Shown: positions 33,902 to 43,660 of the stretch, piece after piece
Position numbering within the stretch: position 1 is the stretch's first letter
Layout: every line of letters begins with the position of its first letter
From: Paenibacillus dauci
Lineage (GTDB): Bacteria > Bacillota > Bacilli > Paenibacillales > Paenibacillaceae
Length of the DNA: 64,000 bases
Direction of reading: 5' to 3'
NCBI RefSeq assembly: GCF_000971985.1
Contig: NZ_LAQQ01000001.1
Location: 868,001 to 932,000 of the forward strand
Program-made: the position numbers and the translations under genes
The notes under the pieces: model-generated
Seen by the model: the letters and a program-made list of their open reading frames with translations, nothing else
What the model was told of the DNA's origin: nothing
The model's database searches: none

Positions 33902-34726
33902 TTAGTTGGACACTTTATTTTCAATACGCAGCTTGTCGGCTACCATCGCAATAAATTCGCTATTGGTTGGCTTGGATTTGCTGATATTGATGGTATAGCC
34001 AAACAGATGGCTGATGCTGTCAATATTCCCTCTGGTCCAAGCGACTTCAATCGCATGGCGGATCGCTCGCTCTACACGAGATGGTGTCGTTTTGAATTTA
34101 TCAGCGATTGCCGGATATAGTGTTTTGGTAATCGAACCCAGAATCTCAATATTATTATATACCATTGTAATCGCTTCGCGCAGATACTGGTATCCTTTAA
34201 TATGAGCCGGTACACCGATCTCGTGGATGATGGCTGTAATACTGGCATCCAGATTACGGCTTTTTGGTGGTGAAGAGAGCGATGATTTGTTAATTGTATT
34301 GTTCGTGCCTGAAGGCTGCATAGTGCCACCGCCTGCCGTCACCGGTATACCAACCAATTGACGCACCCGACTGACCAGTACTTCCATATCAAACGGCTTC
34401 AGAATGTAATAGGAAGCGCCCAACTGCACTGCACGTTGTGTAATATTCTCTTGACCAAATGCCGTCAGCATAATCACTTTTGGCGTTGGATTCAGGTTCA
34501 TATCACGCAGACGTTCCAGTACACCCAATCCATCCAGATGCGGCATAATAATATCCAAAATGAGTATATCCGGCAGTTCAGGCAGCTGCTCGATCGTCTT
34601 CAATACTTCTTCTCCGTTAAAAGCGACCCCTGCTACTTCCATATCTTCTTGATTGGAAATATATTCAGCCAGCATATTGGTAAATTCGCGGTTATCATCA
34701 GCCAGTAGTACTCGAATAGTAGACAT
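33902..34726 (-). CDS. spo0A: Spo0A, master response regulator
   Basis: 274 residues. Receiver domain with LLADDN, phospho-acceptor Asp58 in [13 protein letters not shown] and Lys in YYILKPFD; a Q/G/S linker; then the Spo0A C-terminal DNA-binding domain, with [20 protein letters not shown] and the recognition-helix region [17 protein letters not shown]. Family signatures are intact, so this is not a decayed copy. The ATG at 34726 has AAGGGGGA seven bases upstream. The usual upstream neighbour spoIVB is missing, and recN is the next gene. Two inverted 0A boxes lie in its promoter region, suggesting autoregulation. Confidence 0.97.
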   Translation of the reverse strand: MSTIRVLLADDNREFTNMLAEYISNQEDMEVAGVAFNGEEVLKTIEQLPELPDILILDIIMPHLDGLGVLERLRDMNLNPTPKVIMLTAFGQENITQRAVQLGASYYILKPFDMEVLVSRVRQLVGIPVTAGGGTMQPSGTNNTINKSSLSSPPKSRNLDASITAIIHEIGVPAHIKGYQYLREAITMVYNNIEILGSITKTLYPAIADKFKTTPSRVERAIRHAIEVAWTRGNIDSISHLFGYTINISKSKPTNSEFIAMVADKLRIENKVSN

Positions 34727-34850
34727 CAAAAATTCCCCCTTGGGTCATTGGTTAAAATAGTTATTATTTCTTGAGATCTTGCTCATATTACTCATATCCA
34801 TACGACAATATTCAATCGTCTAGTTGATTTTTCACCTTACTTTATATAGT

Positions 34851-34883
34851 TTCGACATTTTTATTATAATCCCTTCTGTCGAA
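34851..34883 (-). promoter_or_regulatory. Two inverted 0A boxes in the spo0A promoter region
   Basis: TTCGACA (34851-34857) and TGTCGAA (34877-34883) are perfect matches to the Spo0A box TGTCGAA on opposite strands, with 19 bases between them; the centre contains TATAAT on the minus strand. The pair sits 125-157 bases before the spo0A start, fitting Spo0A-P autoregulation. Confidence 0.75.
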
Positions 34884-34944
34884 AACAAAAATCGGGTTTT
34901 TTTGCCATTTTTTCAAATAATACATGGTATTTATGTATCGACTA

Positions 34945-34976
34945 TAAAAAAGGAGAGCTTCTTTTAAGCTCTCCTC
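34945..34976 (-). terminator. Intrinsic terminator after recN
   Basis: AGGAGAGCTT/AAGCTCTCCT (34951-34960 with 34966-34975) followed by TTTTTAT on the minus strand. It separates recN from spo0A and leaves no room for another gene. Confidence 0.9.
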
Positions 34977-35064
34977 GTGATAATTATGGTTGTATACTGA
35001 AATGAGCAGATCCCGCTAAGTAATCACACCATAGATTACAGTCGGTAGATCCATCAATTGCAAC

Positions 35065-36804
35065 TTAATGTACGGCATAGGAAGAATCATCTTTGCGTGC
35101 TTCTGCCAATTTGAGCATCTCGTGAGCATGATGATTCGTTTTCTCGGTAATCTCCACGCCACCCAGCATACGTGCCAGTTCATCGACCCGGCCATCTTCA
35201 TGCAAGGATACAACACGGGTAGCTGTACGATCCCCAACAATCTGCTTCTCAATCAGATATTGATGATCTGCCATACAAGCGACCTGCGGAAGGTGAGTGA
35301 TCGAGAATACCTGGCATTCCGAAGACAACTTGAACAGCTTCTCGGCAATCGACTGTGCTGCCCGGCCGCTAACCCCAGTATCTACTTCATCGAATACAAG
35401 TACAGGTACCTGATCGTGACGCGCAAAGATACTTTTGAGTGCCAACATGATACGTGACAGCTCACCACCGGAAGCAATTTTGCCGAGTGGACGAAGCGGT
35501 TCACCTGGATTCGGTGAAATCAGGAATTCTGCTGTATCGATACCCTGGCGGGTAATGCGAATATTACGGCCATTCCAGCATGCACCATTCGCATCTTCAA
35601 TATAATCAATATTGACACGCAGTGAAGTACGTTGCATCTGCAGATCCTTCAGCTCTGCCTCTACTTGTTCGGCAAGTTCCCGTCCACATTCGCGGCGCAG
35701 TTTGCTCAGCTTCTCGCCAGTCTCCAACAGCTTAGTACGCAGCTTATCACGTTTGTCGGTAAGCTCAAGCAGACGTTCATCCTTATTTTCCAGCAAATCT
35801 GTCTCATGCTGGATTTTCTCATAATACTCCAGAATCTGTTCTACATTCTCTCCGTATTTGCGGCGTAGTCCGGAGATCAGATTCAGACGGGATTCCACTT
35901 CTTCAAGACGTCCCGGATTGAATTCAATATTCTCCTGGTAACTGCGCAGCTGGTATACAGCATCTTCCAGCTGATAATAGGCTGATTGCAGCTGCTCTAC
36001 AATAGGATCGAGATTCTTGGAGTCATAGCGGGATACATCGCCCAGACGGGACAATGCTACGCTAAGTGCGCCCATGCTGCCATCACCATTCAGATTATGA
36101 TAGCTACCTGATACGGAATCCATCATTTTCTCGCTATGTGCAAGGCGCAGACGCTCTTCCTGCAGCTCTTCATCTTCACCTGGCTGCAGATTCGCAGAAG
36201 AGATCTCTTCGAGCTGGAAGCGATACAGATCCATCATCTGATACGTTTTTTGACTGGTTTCCTGCAGATCACGCAATTCGCGTTCAACCTTGATATAGGC
36301 ATTGTATTGCTCATGATATTTCATTTTGACCGGACCGATCTTGACATCGCCGAATGTATCCAGCAATCCCAGATGACGTTCCGGCTTCATCAGAGACTGA
36401 TGCTCATGCTGACCATGGATGTTAACCAGCTGTTCGCCTACTTCACGCAGCATCGACAGATTGACAAGCTGCCCGTTAATGCGTCCGGTGCTTTTGCCAT
36501 TTACTGTTACTTCACGGCGAATAACCAAATGCTCCTCTGCTGTTCCCTGAATACCGAGACGGGATAAGGTATCCCATACCGGATGGGTCGCGCGCAGTTC
36601 GAACAGCGCTTCCATCTCTGCTTTGTCGCATCCGTAACGAACCAGATCCGCTGAGCCTCTTCCGCCTGCAATAAGACCGAGCGCATCGATAATGATGGAT
36701 TTACCAGCACCGGTCTCACCGCTCAGTACATGGAATCCTTTATGAAAGTAAACGTCGATTTCTTCAATAACAGCCAGGTTTTTAATGCTCAGCATGACCA
36801 GCAT
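35065..36804 (-). CDS. recN: DNA repair protein RecN (SMC-like)
   Basis: 579 residues. Walker A SGETGAGKS at about 28-36, a long central coiled coil (about 150-370, with RecN-typical LRLAHSEKMM), the signature-type SGGELSR, and Walker B VLVFDEVDTGVSG. It acts early at double-strand breaks. ATG at 36804 is eight bases after GAGGAG; a GTG three codons earlier is less well placed. It lies 121 bases after argR, the standard Firmicute pair. Confidence 0.95.
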   Translation of the reverse strand: MLVMLSIKNLAVIEEIDVYFHKGFHVLSGETGAGKSIIIDALGLIAGGRGSADLVRYGCDKAEMEALFELRATHPVWDTLSRLGIQGTAEEHLVIRREVTVNGKSTGRINGQLVNLSMLREVGEQLVNIHGQHEHQSLMKPERHLGLLDTFGDVKIGPVKMKYHEQYNAYIKVERELRDLQETSQKTYQMMDLYRFQLEEISSANLQPGEDEELQEERLRLAHSEKMMDSVSGSYHNLNGDGSMGALSVALSRLGDVSRYDSKNLDPIVEQLQSAYYQLEDAVYQLRSYQENIEFNPGRLEEVESRLNLISGLRRKYGENVEQILEYYEKIQHETDLLENKDERLLELTDKRDKLRTKLLETGEKLSKLRRECGRELAEQVEAELKDLQMQRTSLRVNIDYIEDANGACWNGRNIRITRQGIDTAEFLISPNPGEPLRPLGKIASGGELSRIMLALKSIFARHDQVPVLVFDEVDTGVSGRAAQSIAEKLFKLSSECQVFSITHLPQVACMADHQYLIEKQIVGDRTATRVVSLHEDGRVDELARMLGGVEITEKTNHHAHEMLKLAEARKDDSSYAVH

Positions 36805-36925
36805 GGAGCTCACTCCTCTTCGTGTACAAGACTAGGGAGCAACGCTTTTCACCATAGACTATACTTCCGGCAAATCGCAGACTGGCTGCATTGAATACGA
36901 CGCATGGATCATGCAGATTCTGTAA

Positions 36926-37375
36926 CTAGGAGATGAATCCCATAATCTGCTCGATTACTTTCTGGCTGTCTTCTTCGGTACGGCAAATGATCAGCATCGT
37001 ATCATCACCGGAAATGGTACCCATAATCTGTGACCATTCCATGCTGTCGATCAGGGACGCAATGGAGTTGGCTGTACCGGGCAGACATCTCATAACTACC
37101 AGATTGGTCGTAAAATCAATTTGCAGGAAATTGTCCACCAGTGCACGTTTGAGCTTTTGCACGGGGTTATAGCGTTGATCCGTTGGTAAAGAATATTTAT
37201 ATCTTCCGTCATCCGTCGGAATTTTGATTAGCAATAGTTCTTTGATATCCCTGGATACGGTAGCCTGGGTAACCTGGAAGCCCGCTTGACGCAATGCTTC
37301 AACCAGATCGTCCTGTGTCTCGATATCCTGGTGTGTAATAATTTCTCTAATTTTGATATGTCGCTGTCCCTTCAT
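36926..37375 (-). CDS. argR: Arginine repressor ArgR/AhrC
   Basis: 149 residues. N-terminal winged HTH with [13 protein letters not shown], and a C-terminal hexamerisation and arginine-binding domain with [14 protein letters not shown]. It represses arginine synthesis and activates catabolism when arginine is bound. GGAGG lies five bases before the ATG. In B. subtilis the same gene (ahrC) lies upstream of recN. A pair of ARG-box-like half sites lies upstream at 37440-37483, consistent with autoregulation. Confidence 0.95.
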   Translation of the reverse strand: MKGQRHIKIREIITHQDIETQDDLVEALRQAGFQVTQATVSRDIKELLLIKIPTDDGRYKYSLPTDQRYNPVQKLKRALVDNFLQIDFTTNLVVMRCLPGTANSIASLIDSMEWSQIMGTISGDDTMLIICRTEEDSQKVIEQIMGFIS

Positions 37376-37439
37376 ACAGACCTCCGTTAATGGTATGCTC
37401 TATAGTTAGCATGCAAGTGATTATTGTCGTAAATACCTG

Positions 37440-37483
37440 TGAATAATAGGTTTATCTTATGCAATCAGACCTATAATTATTCG
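37440..37483 (-). promoter_or_regulatory. ARG-box-like inverted repeat upstream of argR
   Basis: TGAATAAT...AGGT and ACCT...ATTATTCG form an inverted repeat 65-108 bases before argR. The TGAATAAT half-site resembles the ArgR operator. The remainder of 37376-37740 contains no gene. Confidence 0.5.
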
Positions 37484-37740
37484 CTATGGATCAGGTATAA
37501 TCCTTTGTATAAATGGAAAATATTGTAGTCCATTTAACGACATTCAATCCAGCTTCGCACATTATCCTATTGTAACATCCAGAACAGTAAGGTCCAACCC
37601 TGTACCAAAATGGTTATTGGGCGGAACGTTCGTTCTCATTATATAGGAATATCTGTTCGTAAATCAATAGCCAAATAAAACTTTAATCGTTAAATTTTTT
37701 ACAACGTTATCTCCTGTCTTCCAGCTGCTCCAGTCTCCAG

Positions 37741-37790
37741 CACAAGAAGCCTGCTGCCAGCGTGAAGCTTAGCAGCAAGCTTTTTCTGTG
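37741..37790 (-). terminator. Intrinsic terminator after tlyA
   Basis: On the minus strand AAGCTTGCTGC pairs with GCAGCAGGCTT (one G bulge), followed by CTTG; the plus strand has GCTTTTTC. A moderate stem 80 bases past the tlyA stop. Confidence 0.6.
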
Positions 37791-37871
37791 TCGGCTCACT
37801 GTCATTTTAACTTTATTTTACACGTCTTTTTATAAGCCGTACTGCCTCTGTATGGCTGCTCTACATCCACT

Positions 37872-38732
37872 TTACTGGTGTTTGGCTGCTCCACCTCTAA
37901 AGGTATGTGAGGCTTCTGCGGCTGTCTTGGCAGCTAATTGCTCAATATCCAGTATATCCAGCTGCTCGATCGTATCATCTCCCTCACCGGATGGCAGATA
38001 CCAATGAGCGAGGAACTCGATATTGCCCTCTCCCCCTGTAATCGGCGAGAATGTAAGATCTTTTAATACATATCCCATTTCCCGGGCAAAAGATAATACA
38101 TTCAGCAGTACTTCCTGATGAACTTTGGGATCGCGTACAACGCCGGTTTTGCCTACTTTCTCCCGTCCGGCCTCGAACTGAGGTTTGATCAGCGCTGCGA
38201 TATCCGCTGGCTTGTCCAGCAGGTCCTTCAGCGGAGGCAGCATCAGACGAAGCGAGATAAAGGATACATCAATACTGGCAAAGTTCGGCACGGGACCTTC
38301 CAGCTGATCAGGCGTCATATAGCGAAAATTAGTTCGCTCCATTACACAGACCTGAGGATGATTACGCAGCGACCAGTCCAGCTGGTTGTAACCTACATCA
38401 ATCGCATAGACATATTCTGCACCATTTTGCAGCGCACAATCTGTGAATCCTCCAGTAGATGAACCAATATCCAGCATCGTCCGATCGGTCATATCAATCC
38501 CGAAATGCTTGAGTGCCTTTTCCAGCTTCAGACCACCGCGACTTACATATGGATGTATAGCGCCTTTAACATTCAGCGCTGTATCGCGGCCAATCTTCAT
38601 TCCCGGCTTTTCCAAACGTTCGGTGCCGGCATAGACCAGACCAGCCATAACTGCTGCTTTGGCCTTTTCACGGCTTTCATAATAGCCCTGCTCTACGAGT
38701 AGTACGTCAACCCGCTCTTTATCACTTGCCAT
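37872..38732 (-). CDS. tlyA: TlyA family RNA methyltransferase (YqxC)
   Basis: 286 residues: an N-terminal S4 RNA-binding domain (1-65; RVDVLLVEQGYYESREKAK) and an FtsJ-like methyltransferase domain with Lys69 in SRGGLKL, motif I LDIGSSTGGFTDCA (87-100), and Asp in IDVSFIS. In mycobacteria TlyA 2'-O-methylates rRNA; members in Bacillus are uncharacterised, and the hemolysin annotation seen elsewhere is historical. AGGAG lies nine bases before the ATG. It sits between dxs and argR, the standard order. Confidence 0.92.
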   Translation of the reverse strand: MASDKERVDVLLVEQGYYESREKAKAAVMAGLVYAGTERLEKPGMKIGRDTALNVKGAIHPYVSRGGLKLEKALKHFGIDMTDRTMLDIGSSTGGFTDCALQNGAEYVYAIDVGYNQLDWSLRNHPQVCVMERTNFRYMTPDQLEGPVPNFASIDVSFISLRLMLPPLKDLLDKPADIAALIKPQFEAGREKVGKTGVVRDPKVHQEVLLNVLSFAREMGYVLKDLTFSPITGGEGNIEFLAHWYLPSGEGDDTIEQLDILDIEQLAAKTAAEASHTFRGGAAKHQ

Positions 38733-38911
38733 GGTAAGTAACTCCTACCTTCATTTTAATAATAAATCCGTGGGGATGGTTGTTATCTGAGTAGAACGCC
38801 AAGTTGCTATGAGATACTTATGCAGCTCTCATCTATTGTACTGCCACACCTGACATTAACGTTAGAGCATACAGTGAAAATGATATAAACATTCATTCAT
38901 CCGCTCAAACA

Positions 38912-38946
38912 GCAAACGAAGCGGAAAGATGCCCTCCCGCTTCGTT
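38912..38946 (-). terminator. Hairpin after dxs
   Basis: AACGAAGCGG/CCGCTTCGTT, a perfect 10-bp stem with a 14-base loop, followed by TGCTGTTTG on the minus strand. A weak T-run makes termination likely rather than certain. The rest of 38733-39048 shows no gene. Confidence 0.55.
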
Positions 38947-39048
38947 ACTATCGATTTTACTTGTTACTGTCGGTAGTTATGCAGAACAATTTTTGATACA
39001 AAAAGTTTGTTCCTGCGATATCACCGTTGTATTCCAGGTACCAGTAAT

Positions 39049-40950
39049 TTATACGGAATTTTTCTGGAACGTCCAGGCTTTGCCGGGAGCCAGTGCGCGC
39101 AGAGATGCGGCAATATTTTCCGGTGTCAGGCCTGCTTCACACTGCTGATCCTTAATGCTGCCATGTTCGATAAATTCATCAGGTATACCCATCAGACCTA
39201 CTGTCACATCATGCAGCCCTTTGGCAGCATAGAATTCCAGTACAGCACTACCCATGCTTCCTGCCTGGGATACTTCTTCGACAACCAGCATGCGTGTACC
39301 CTTGTCCGCCAATTCCAGCAGCATTTGCTCATCCAGTGGCTTCATGAAACGGGCATTGATTACAGCCACGTTCATGCCATCACGCTTGAGTTCTTCAGCA
39401 ACTTCCATGCCCATCTGTACCATCGGTCCAGAAGCGAGAATCGCATAATTATCGCCTTCACGGACTTTTTCCCAGGTACCGATCGGGATTGGAACGAGCT
39501 GTTGATCCATTGCTACACCAAGACCGTTAATACGTGGATAACGGTAAGCAATAGGGCCTTCATTATAATCAAGCGCCGTCTTCATCATGTGACGCAGTTC
39601 ATTCTCATCTTTTGGCATCATAATCACGATATTCGGAATATGGCGCATAAAGGCGACATCATATACCCCCTGATGAGTCTCTCCGTCCGCTCCGACAAAG
39701 CCGGCCCGGTCGATCGCAAACATTACATTTGCATTATGACGACAAATATCATGAACGATCTGATCGTATGCACGCTGCATAAAGGTAGAATATACCGCAT
39801 AGACCGGCTTCATGCCTTCCATGGCCAGAGCCGCACACATTGTTGCTGCGTGCTGTTCCGCGATACCTACATCAATCATCCGATCCGGGAAACGCTTGGC
39901 AAACGGGAACAATCCCGAGCCACCTGGCATCGCCGGTGTTACAGCTACAATACGCTCATCCTGCTCCGCAAGTTCGATCAGTGTCTGACCAAATACTTCG
40001 GTATACATTGGATGACCCGCAGCTTTAACGACCTGACCGGATTCGATTTTGTATGGCGTAATTCCATGCCATTTGTATGAATCCGCTTCAGCCGGCAGAT
40101 AACCTTTACCCTTGATCGTCACAATATGGATCAGTACAGGACCATCCACATTGTCTGCCTGACGGAATGTTTCCAGCAGTTTGGGCAGATCATGTCCGTC
40201 TACCGGTCCAAAGTAGGTAAAGCCCAGCTCTTCGAACAGTACACCGGATACCATTGCATATTTCAGCGTATCCTTGAGCTTTTCTGCCGTTTTGGCAATT
40301 TTACCGCCAATCGCCGGGATTTTTTTGATCAACTGCTCAACTTCATCCTTGGCACGAAGATATCCTTTATCCGAGCGAATTTTGCCCAGATATTTGTGCA
40401 TGGCTCCTACATTCGGTGCGATGGACATTTCGTTATCGTTCAGTACCACGGTCAGTTTGCGCTGTTCATGACCGATATGGTTCAATGCTTCAAAAGCCAT
40501 ACCGCCAGTCAGTGCGCCGTCGCCGATTACGGCAACGACTTTGTTGTCTTCTTTTTTGAAATCACGCGCAAGTGCCATACCCATGGCAGCAGACAGCGAC
40601 GTGCTGCTGTGACCAGCTTCCCACACATCGTGTTCGCTTTCATTTCGTTTGACAAAGCCGCATAATCCTTTGTATTTACGCAGGGTATCAAAACGATCCA
40701 TGCGTCCAGTAAGTACTTTGTGCACGTACGCCTGATGTCCTACGTCAAAAATAAACTTGTCTTTGGGACTGTCATACAAATAATGCAGTGCCAGGGTAAG
40801 CTCCACGACCCCGAGGTTGGAGGCCAGATGTCCGCCGGTTGCCGATAATTTTTCAATCAGAAACTGACGAATCTCTCCTGCCAGTACGGTTAATTGTTCT
40901 GTTGTCAGATCTTTAAGATCACTTGGTTGATGAATCTGTGGAAGCAGCAC
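39049..40950 (-). CDS. dxs: 1-Deoxy-D-xylulose-5-phosphate synthase
   Basis: Joins pyruvate and glyceraldehyde-3-phosphate, the first step of the MEP isoprenoid route; needs thiamine diphosphate. About 633 residues from the GTG at 40950, which gives [14 protein letters not shown], aligning with B. subtilis Dxs (MDLLSIQDPSFLKN); CGGGGA lies six bases upstream. A longer in-frame ATG lies 13 codons before. ThDP motif GDGALTGG near residue 143 and, further on, NDNEMSI; pyrimidine domain with [15 protein letters not shown], and a transketolase C-domain. It lies downstream of ispA, the next enzyme class in the pathway. Confidence 0.95.
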   Translation of the reverse strand: MLLPQIHQPSDLKDLTTEQLTVLAGEIRQFLIEKLSATGGHLASNLGVVELTLALHYLYDSPKDKFIFDVGHQAYVHKVLTGRMDRFDTLRKYKGLCGFVKRNESEHDVWEAGHSSTSLSAAMGMALARDFKKEDNKVVAVIGDGALTGGMAFEALNHIGHEQRKLTVVLNDNEMSIAPNVGAMHKYLGKIRSDKGYLRAKDEVEQLIKKIPAIGGKIAKTAEKLKDTLKYAMVSGVLFEELGFTYFGPVDGHDLPKLLETFRQADNVDGPVLIHIVTIKGKGYLPAEADSYKWHGITPYKIESGQVVKAAGHPMYTEVFGQTLIELAEQDERIVAVTPAMPGGSGLFPFAKRFPDRMIDVGIAEQHAATMCAALAMEGMKPVYAVYSTFMQRAYDQIVHDICRHNANVMFAIDRAGFVGADGETHQGVYDVAFMRHIPNIVIMMPKDENELRHMMKTALDYNEGPIAYRYPRINGLGVAMDQQLVPIPIGTWEKVREGDNYAILASGPMVQMGMEVAEELKRDGMNVAVINARFMKPLDEQMLLELADKGTRMLVVEEVSQAGSMGSAVLEFYAAKGLHDVTVGLMGIPDEFIEHGSIKDQQCEAGLTPENIAASLRALAPGKAWTFQKNSV

Positions 40951-41137
40951 ACCATTTCCCCGCTTTCCTTTGGACACATTAATGTACATCCAAATTGATT
41001 TTATTCAGCTATTCTTCGATATATTATTACTATTCACTATACCACAAGCATGACTTATTTCGAAATCTTGTCACTTTTGCGGCACTAAGTGTCGCTTATC
41101 TATAGAATAGACGAACCTTCATGGCTATACGTAACCT

Positions 41138-42040
41138 TTAATGATCACGTTGCACCAGATAGTCAGCAATTTCCTCCAGTCGGCTCGAATCCTGCAGTCC
41201 GGCCTGCTGCAGCGCTGCCTTGGCACTCGCTGTCAGACGGGCTACTTCCCGCTGCGATTCTTCCAGACCGATGAAATACGGATAGGTAACTTTTTGCAGC
41301 TTGCTGTCACTTTGCGTTTTTTTGCCCAGTTTGGCTTCGTCGCCAATCACATCCAGAATGTCATCCTGAATCTGAAAAGCAAGGCCGATATCCGAACCAA
41401 ATTGGCGCAGTGCAGCCAATTGTGATTCCGTGGCTCCCGCTGTACGTGCTCCAGCTGTCAGGGAAAACATGAACAAATCTGCTGTCTTGTGCAGATGAAT
41501 GTACTGCAGCTGAGACAGTTCGGTCATTCCCTGCTCGCCCTGCATATCCGCTACCTGACCACCCACCATACCGCGCGGTCCTGCATACTCTGCCAGATCG
41601 CTGATGATGGCTACGACAGCTTCTGCAGGGACACCTGTTTGAAGAGCTCCCGCTGCGCTATGAAAAGCATGCGTTAGCAGTGCATCTCCTGCCAGAATAG
41701 CCATCGCTTCACCGTACACTTTGTGGTTGGTCAATTTGCCGCGCCGGTAATCATCATTATCCATAGCAGGCAAATCGTCATGAACGAGTGAGTACGTATG
41801 CACCATTTCCACTGCACAGGCAACCGGAGCAGCAGCTTCCCTGCTGCCTCCAAGCGCTTCTGCGGCTGCAATGACAAATACAGGACGCAGGCGTTTGCCT
41901 CCTGCCATAAGCGAGTACAGCATGGATTGCTGCAGTGTATCCGGCACCTGCCAGCTCGTGGGCAGGGCATTTTGCAGATGTGATTCCATATAGGTGGAAA
42001 TATCCTGAATATACTGCTTCAGTTCCGGACGGTTACTCAA
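41138..42040 (-). CDS. ispA: Polyprenyl diphosphate synthase, farnesyl type
   Basis: About 300 residues. First Asp-rich motif HDDLPAMDNDDYRRGK (Asp88-97 in this numbering), second motif FQIQDDILDVIGD (near residue 228), and YSLMAGGKRLRP at the IPP site. The residues before the first motif (TYSLVHDD) match bacterial FPP synthases. The start is uncertain: a TTG at 42040 overlaps the xseB stop and has GGTG six bases before it; GTG at 42049 is the alternative. It is translationally linked to xseB. Confidence 0.93.
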   Translation of the reverse strand: MSNRPELKQYIQDISTYMESHLQNALPTSWQVPDTLQQSMLYSLMAGGKRLRPVFVIAAAEALGGSREAAAPVACAVEMVHTYSLVHDDLPAMDNDDYRRGKLTNHKVYGEAMAILAGDALLTHAFHSAAGALQTGVPAEAVVAIISDLAEYAGPRGMVGGQVADMQGEQGMTELSQLQYIHLHKTADLFMFSLTAGARTAGATESQLAALRQFGSDIGLAFQIQDDILDVIGDEAKLGKKTQSDSKLQKVTYPYFIGLEESQREVARLTASAKAALQQAGLQDSSRLEEIADYLVQRDH

Positions 42041-42293
42041 TCGGTTCACCGCTTTCTGCGCTGTCAAAAGGCTTTTTGCGCAGTTCTCCGTCTTCCTCCA
42101 CGATCATTTCAATTTTGCGTTCCACTTCTTCCAGCTTGGAGCCGCATACCTGAGACAGCTTCATTCCCTGTTGAAAAAGATCGATTGCTTTTTCCAGCGG
42201 AACATCGCCATGCTCCAGTTCGGAGACGATCTCTTCCAGCCGGTCCATCGCCTGTTCAAAATTAAGCTCCTGTTCCTTTGCTGCCTTTGCCAT
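42033..42293 (-). CDS. xseB: Exodeoxyribonuclease VII small subunit
   Basis: 86 residues forming the helical hairpin that binds XseA: FEQAMDRLEEIVSELEHGD and LEKAIDLFQQGMKL are the family signatures. ATG with GAGGCGG six bases upstream; it overlaps the 3' end of xseA by 32 bases and the start of ispA, so the three are coupled. Confidence 0.95.
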   Translation of the reverse strand: MAKAAKEQELNFEQAMDRLEEIVSELEHGDVPLEKAIDLFQQGMKLSQVCGSKLEEVERKIEMIVEEDGELRKKPFDSAESGEPIE

Positions 42294-43647
42294 TGTTGTC
42301 CGCCTCCTCGATATGTTGTACCTGACAATTCAATTGTCCGTCTTCCAGCTTGACGGTGATCATCTCACCGGTCGTCACCTGATTGACAGACTTGACGAGC
42401 TGTTCCTGCTGTTCATCGTATACAAGGCTGTATCCCCGGGCCATAACCTTGAGGGGGCTCAGAGCATCCAGCTGTTTGAGGCCGAAGCCGAGTTTTTGTT
42501 GTTTTTGCCGTAAAATCTGCTGCATACGAAGTTCCAGCTGACGACGTGCGGTATCCGTACGTCTGCGTGCATAAATCAGCTGTTCCTGTGGATTATGTCT
42601 GGCCAATCGCTGATTGGAACGCCCAAGACGATCACGCTGGATATGAGCACGGCGCTGCAGACTGCTCGTCAGACGACGTTCCAGCATATCCAGCCGGGTC
42701 ATATGCTGCACCAGCTGACGCTGTGGATGCAGCAGAGCCGGCGAGCGCTTGAGACGATTCAACCGGTCACGTTGACGCTGGGACAGACGAAGTAGTCCCT
42801 GTCTGAGCTGACGACGCATCTGCTGCACCTGAGCGCGCAGTTCAATAATATTCGGTACCGCCAGTTCAGCGGCTGCCGTAGGAGTGGCAGCACGAAGATC
42901 GGCAGCAAAATCGGCAATTGTAAAATCGGTCTCATGACCCACAGCCGAAATGACTGGAATCCGGGACTCCGCAATCGCACGAGCCACCATTTCTTCGTTA
43001 AATGCCCATAGCTCTTCCAGTGAACCCCCACCGCGACCGACAATCAGCACATCGGCTTCACCGATCCGGTTTAGATTGCGAATTGCTTTGACTACGGATG
43101 GTGCAGCTCCCTTACCCTGTACAAGTACCGGATAGACTACAATCTTCACGACGGGATAGCGTCTGCGAATGGTAGTCAAAATATCCCGTACTGCCGCGCC
43201 GGTTGGTGAAGTAATGACACCAATCGTACGTGGATACTGTGGTAGCGGACGCTTACGTGCAGAATCAAATAAACCTTCATGTTCAAGCTTTTGCTTGAGC
43301 TGTTCATACGCGAGGTAAAGACTGCCAATACCATCAGGCTGCATCTGGGTAGCATAGAACTGATATTGACCATCCCGTTCGTATACCGAGATATAGCCTT
43401 TGGCGATCACGCGCGCGCCTTCTTTTGGAATAAAAGGAAGACGTTGATTGTACGAAGCAAACATAATCGATTTGATACGGCTGCTTTCGTCCTTAAGGGT
43501 AAAATACATATGTCCGCTGGAATGGTGAGTGAAGTTCGAGATTTCGCCTCTCAGCCATACTTCGGAGAGCAGCGAATCGGACTCCATTTTCATCCGGATA
43601 TATTTGTTAATCTCCTTGATGGAGTATATACGCTGCTGTTGCTGCAT
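42262..43647 (-). CDS. xseA: Exodeoxyribonuclease VII large subunit
   Basis: 461 residues: OB-fold (about 10-110; VWLRGEISNFTHHSSGHMYF), catalytic domain (about 125-330; GVITSPTGAAVRDILTTI, GRGGGSLEELWAFNEE, SAVGHETDFTIADF) and a long coiled-coil arm. Degrades single-stranded DNA to oligonucleotides with XseB. AAGGGG lies five bases before the ATG. Confidence 0.96.
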   Translation of the reverse strand: MQQQQRIYSIKEINKYIRMKMESDSLLSEVWLRGEISNFTHHSSGHMYFTLKDESSRIKSIMFASYNQRLPFIPKEGARVIAKGYISVYERDGQYQFYATQMQPDGIGSLYLAYEQLKQKLEHEGLFDSARKRPLPQYPRTIGVITSPTGAAVRDILTTIRRRYPVVKIVVYPVLVQGKGAAPSVVKAIRNLNRIGEADVLIVGRGGGSLEELWAFNEEMVARAIAESRIPVISAVGHETDFTIADFAADLRAATPTAAAELAVPNIIELRAQVQQMRRQLRQGLLRLSQRQRDRLNRLKRSPALLHPQRQLVQHMTRLDMLERRLTSSLQRRAHIQRDRLGRSNQRLARHNPQEQLIYARRRTDTARRQLELRMQQILRQKQQKLGFGLKQLDALSPLKVMARGYSLVYDEQQEQLVKSVNQVTTGEMITVKLEDGQLNCQVQHIEEADNNGKGSKGTGA

Positions 43648-43660
43648 AAGATCCCCTTTC

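Noticed and set aside
39007-40080. 357-residue plus-strand frame
   Set aside because: Antisense shadow of dxs with no ribosome binding site, rich in rare His/Cys/Tyr runs as usual for reverse frames.
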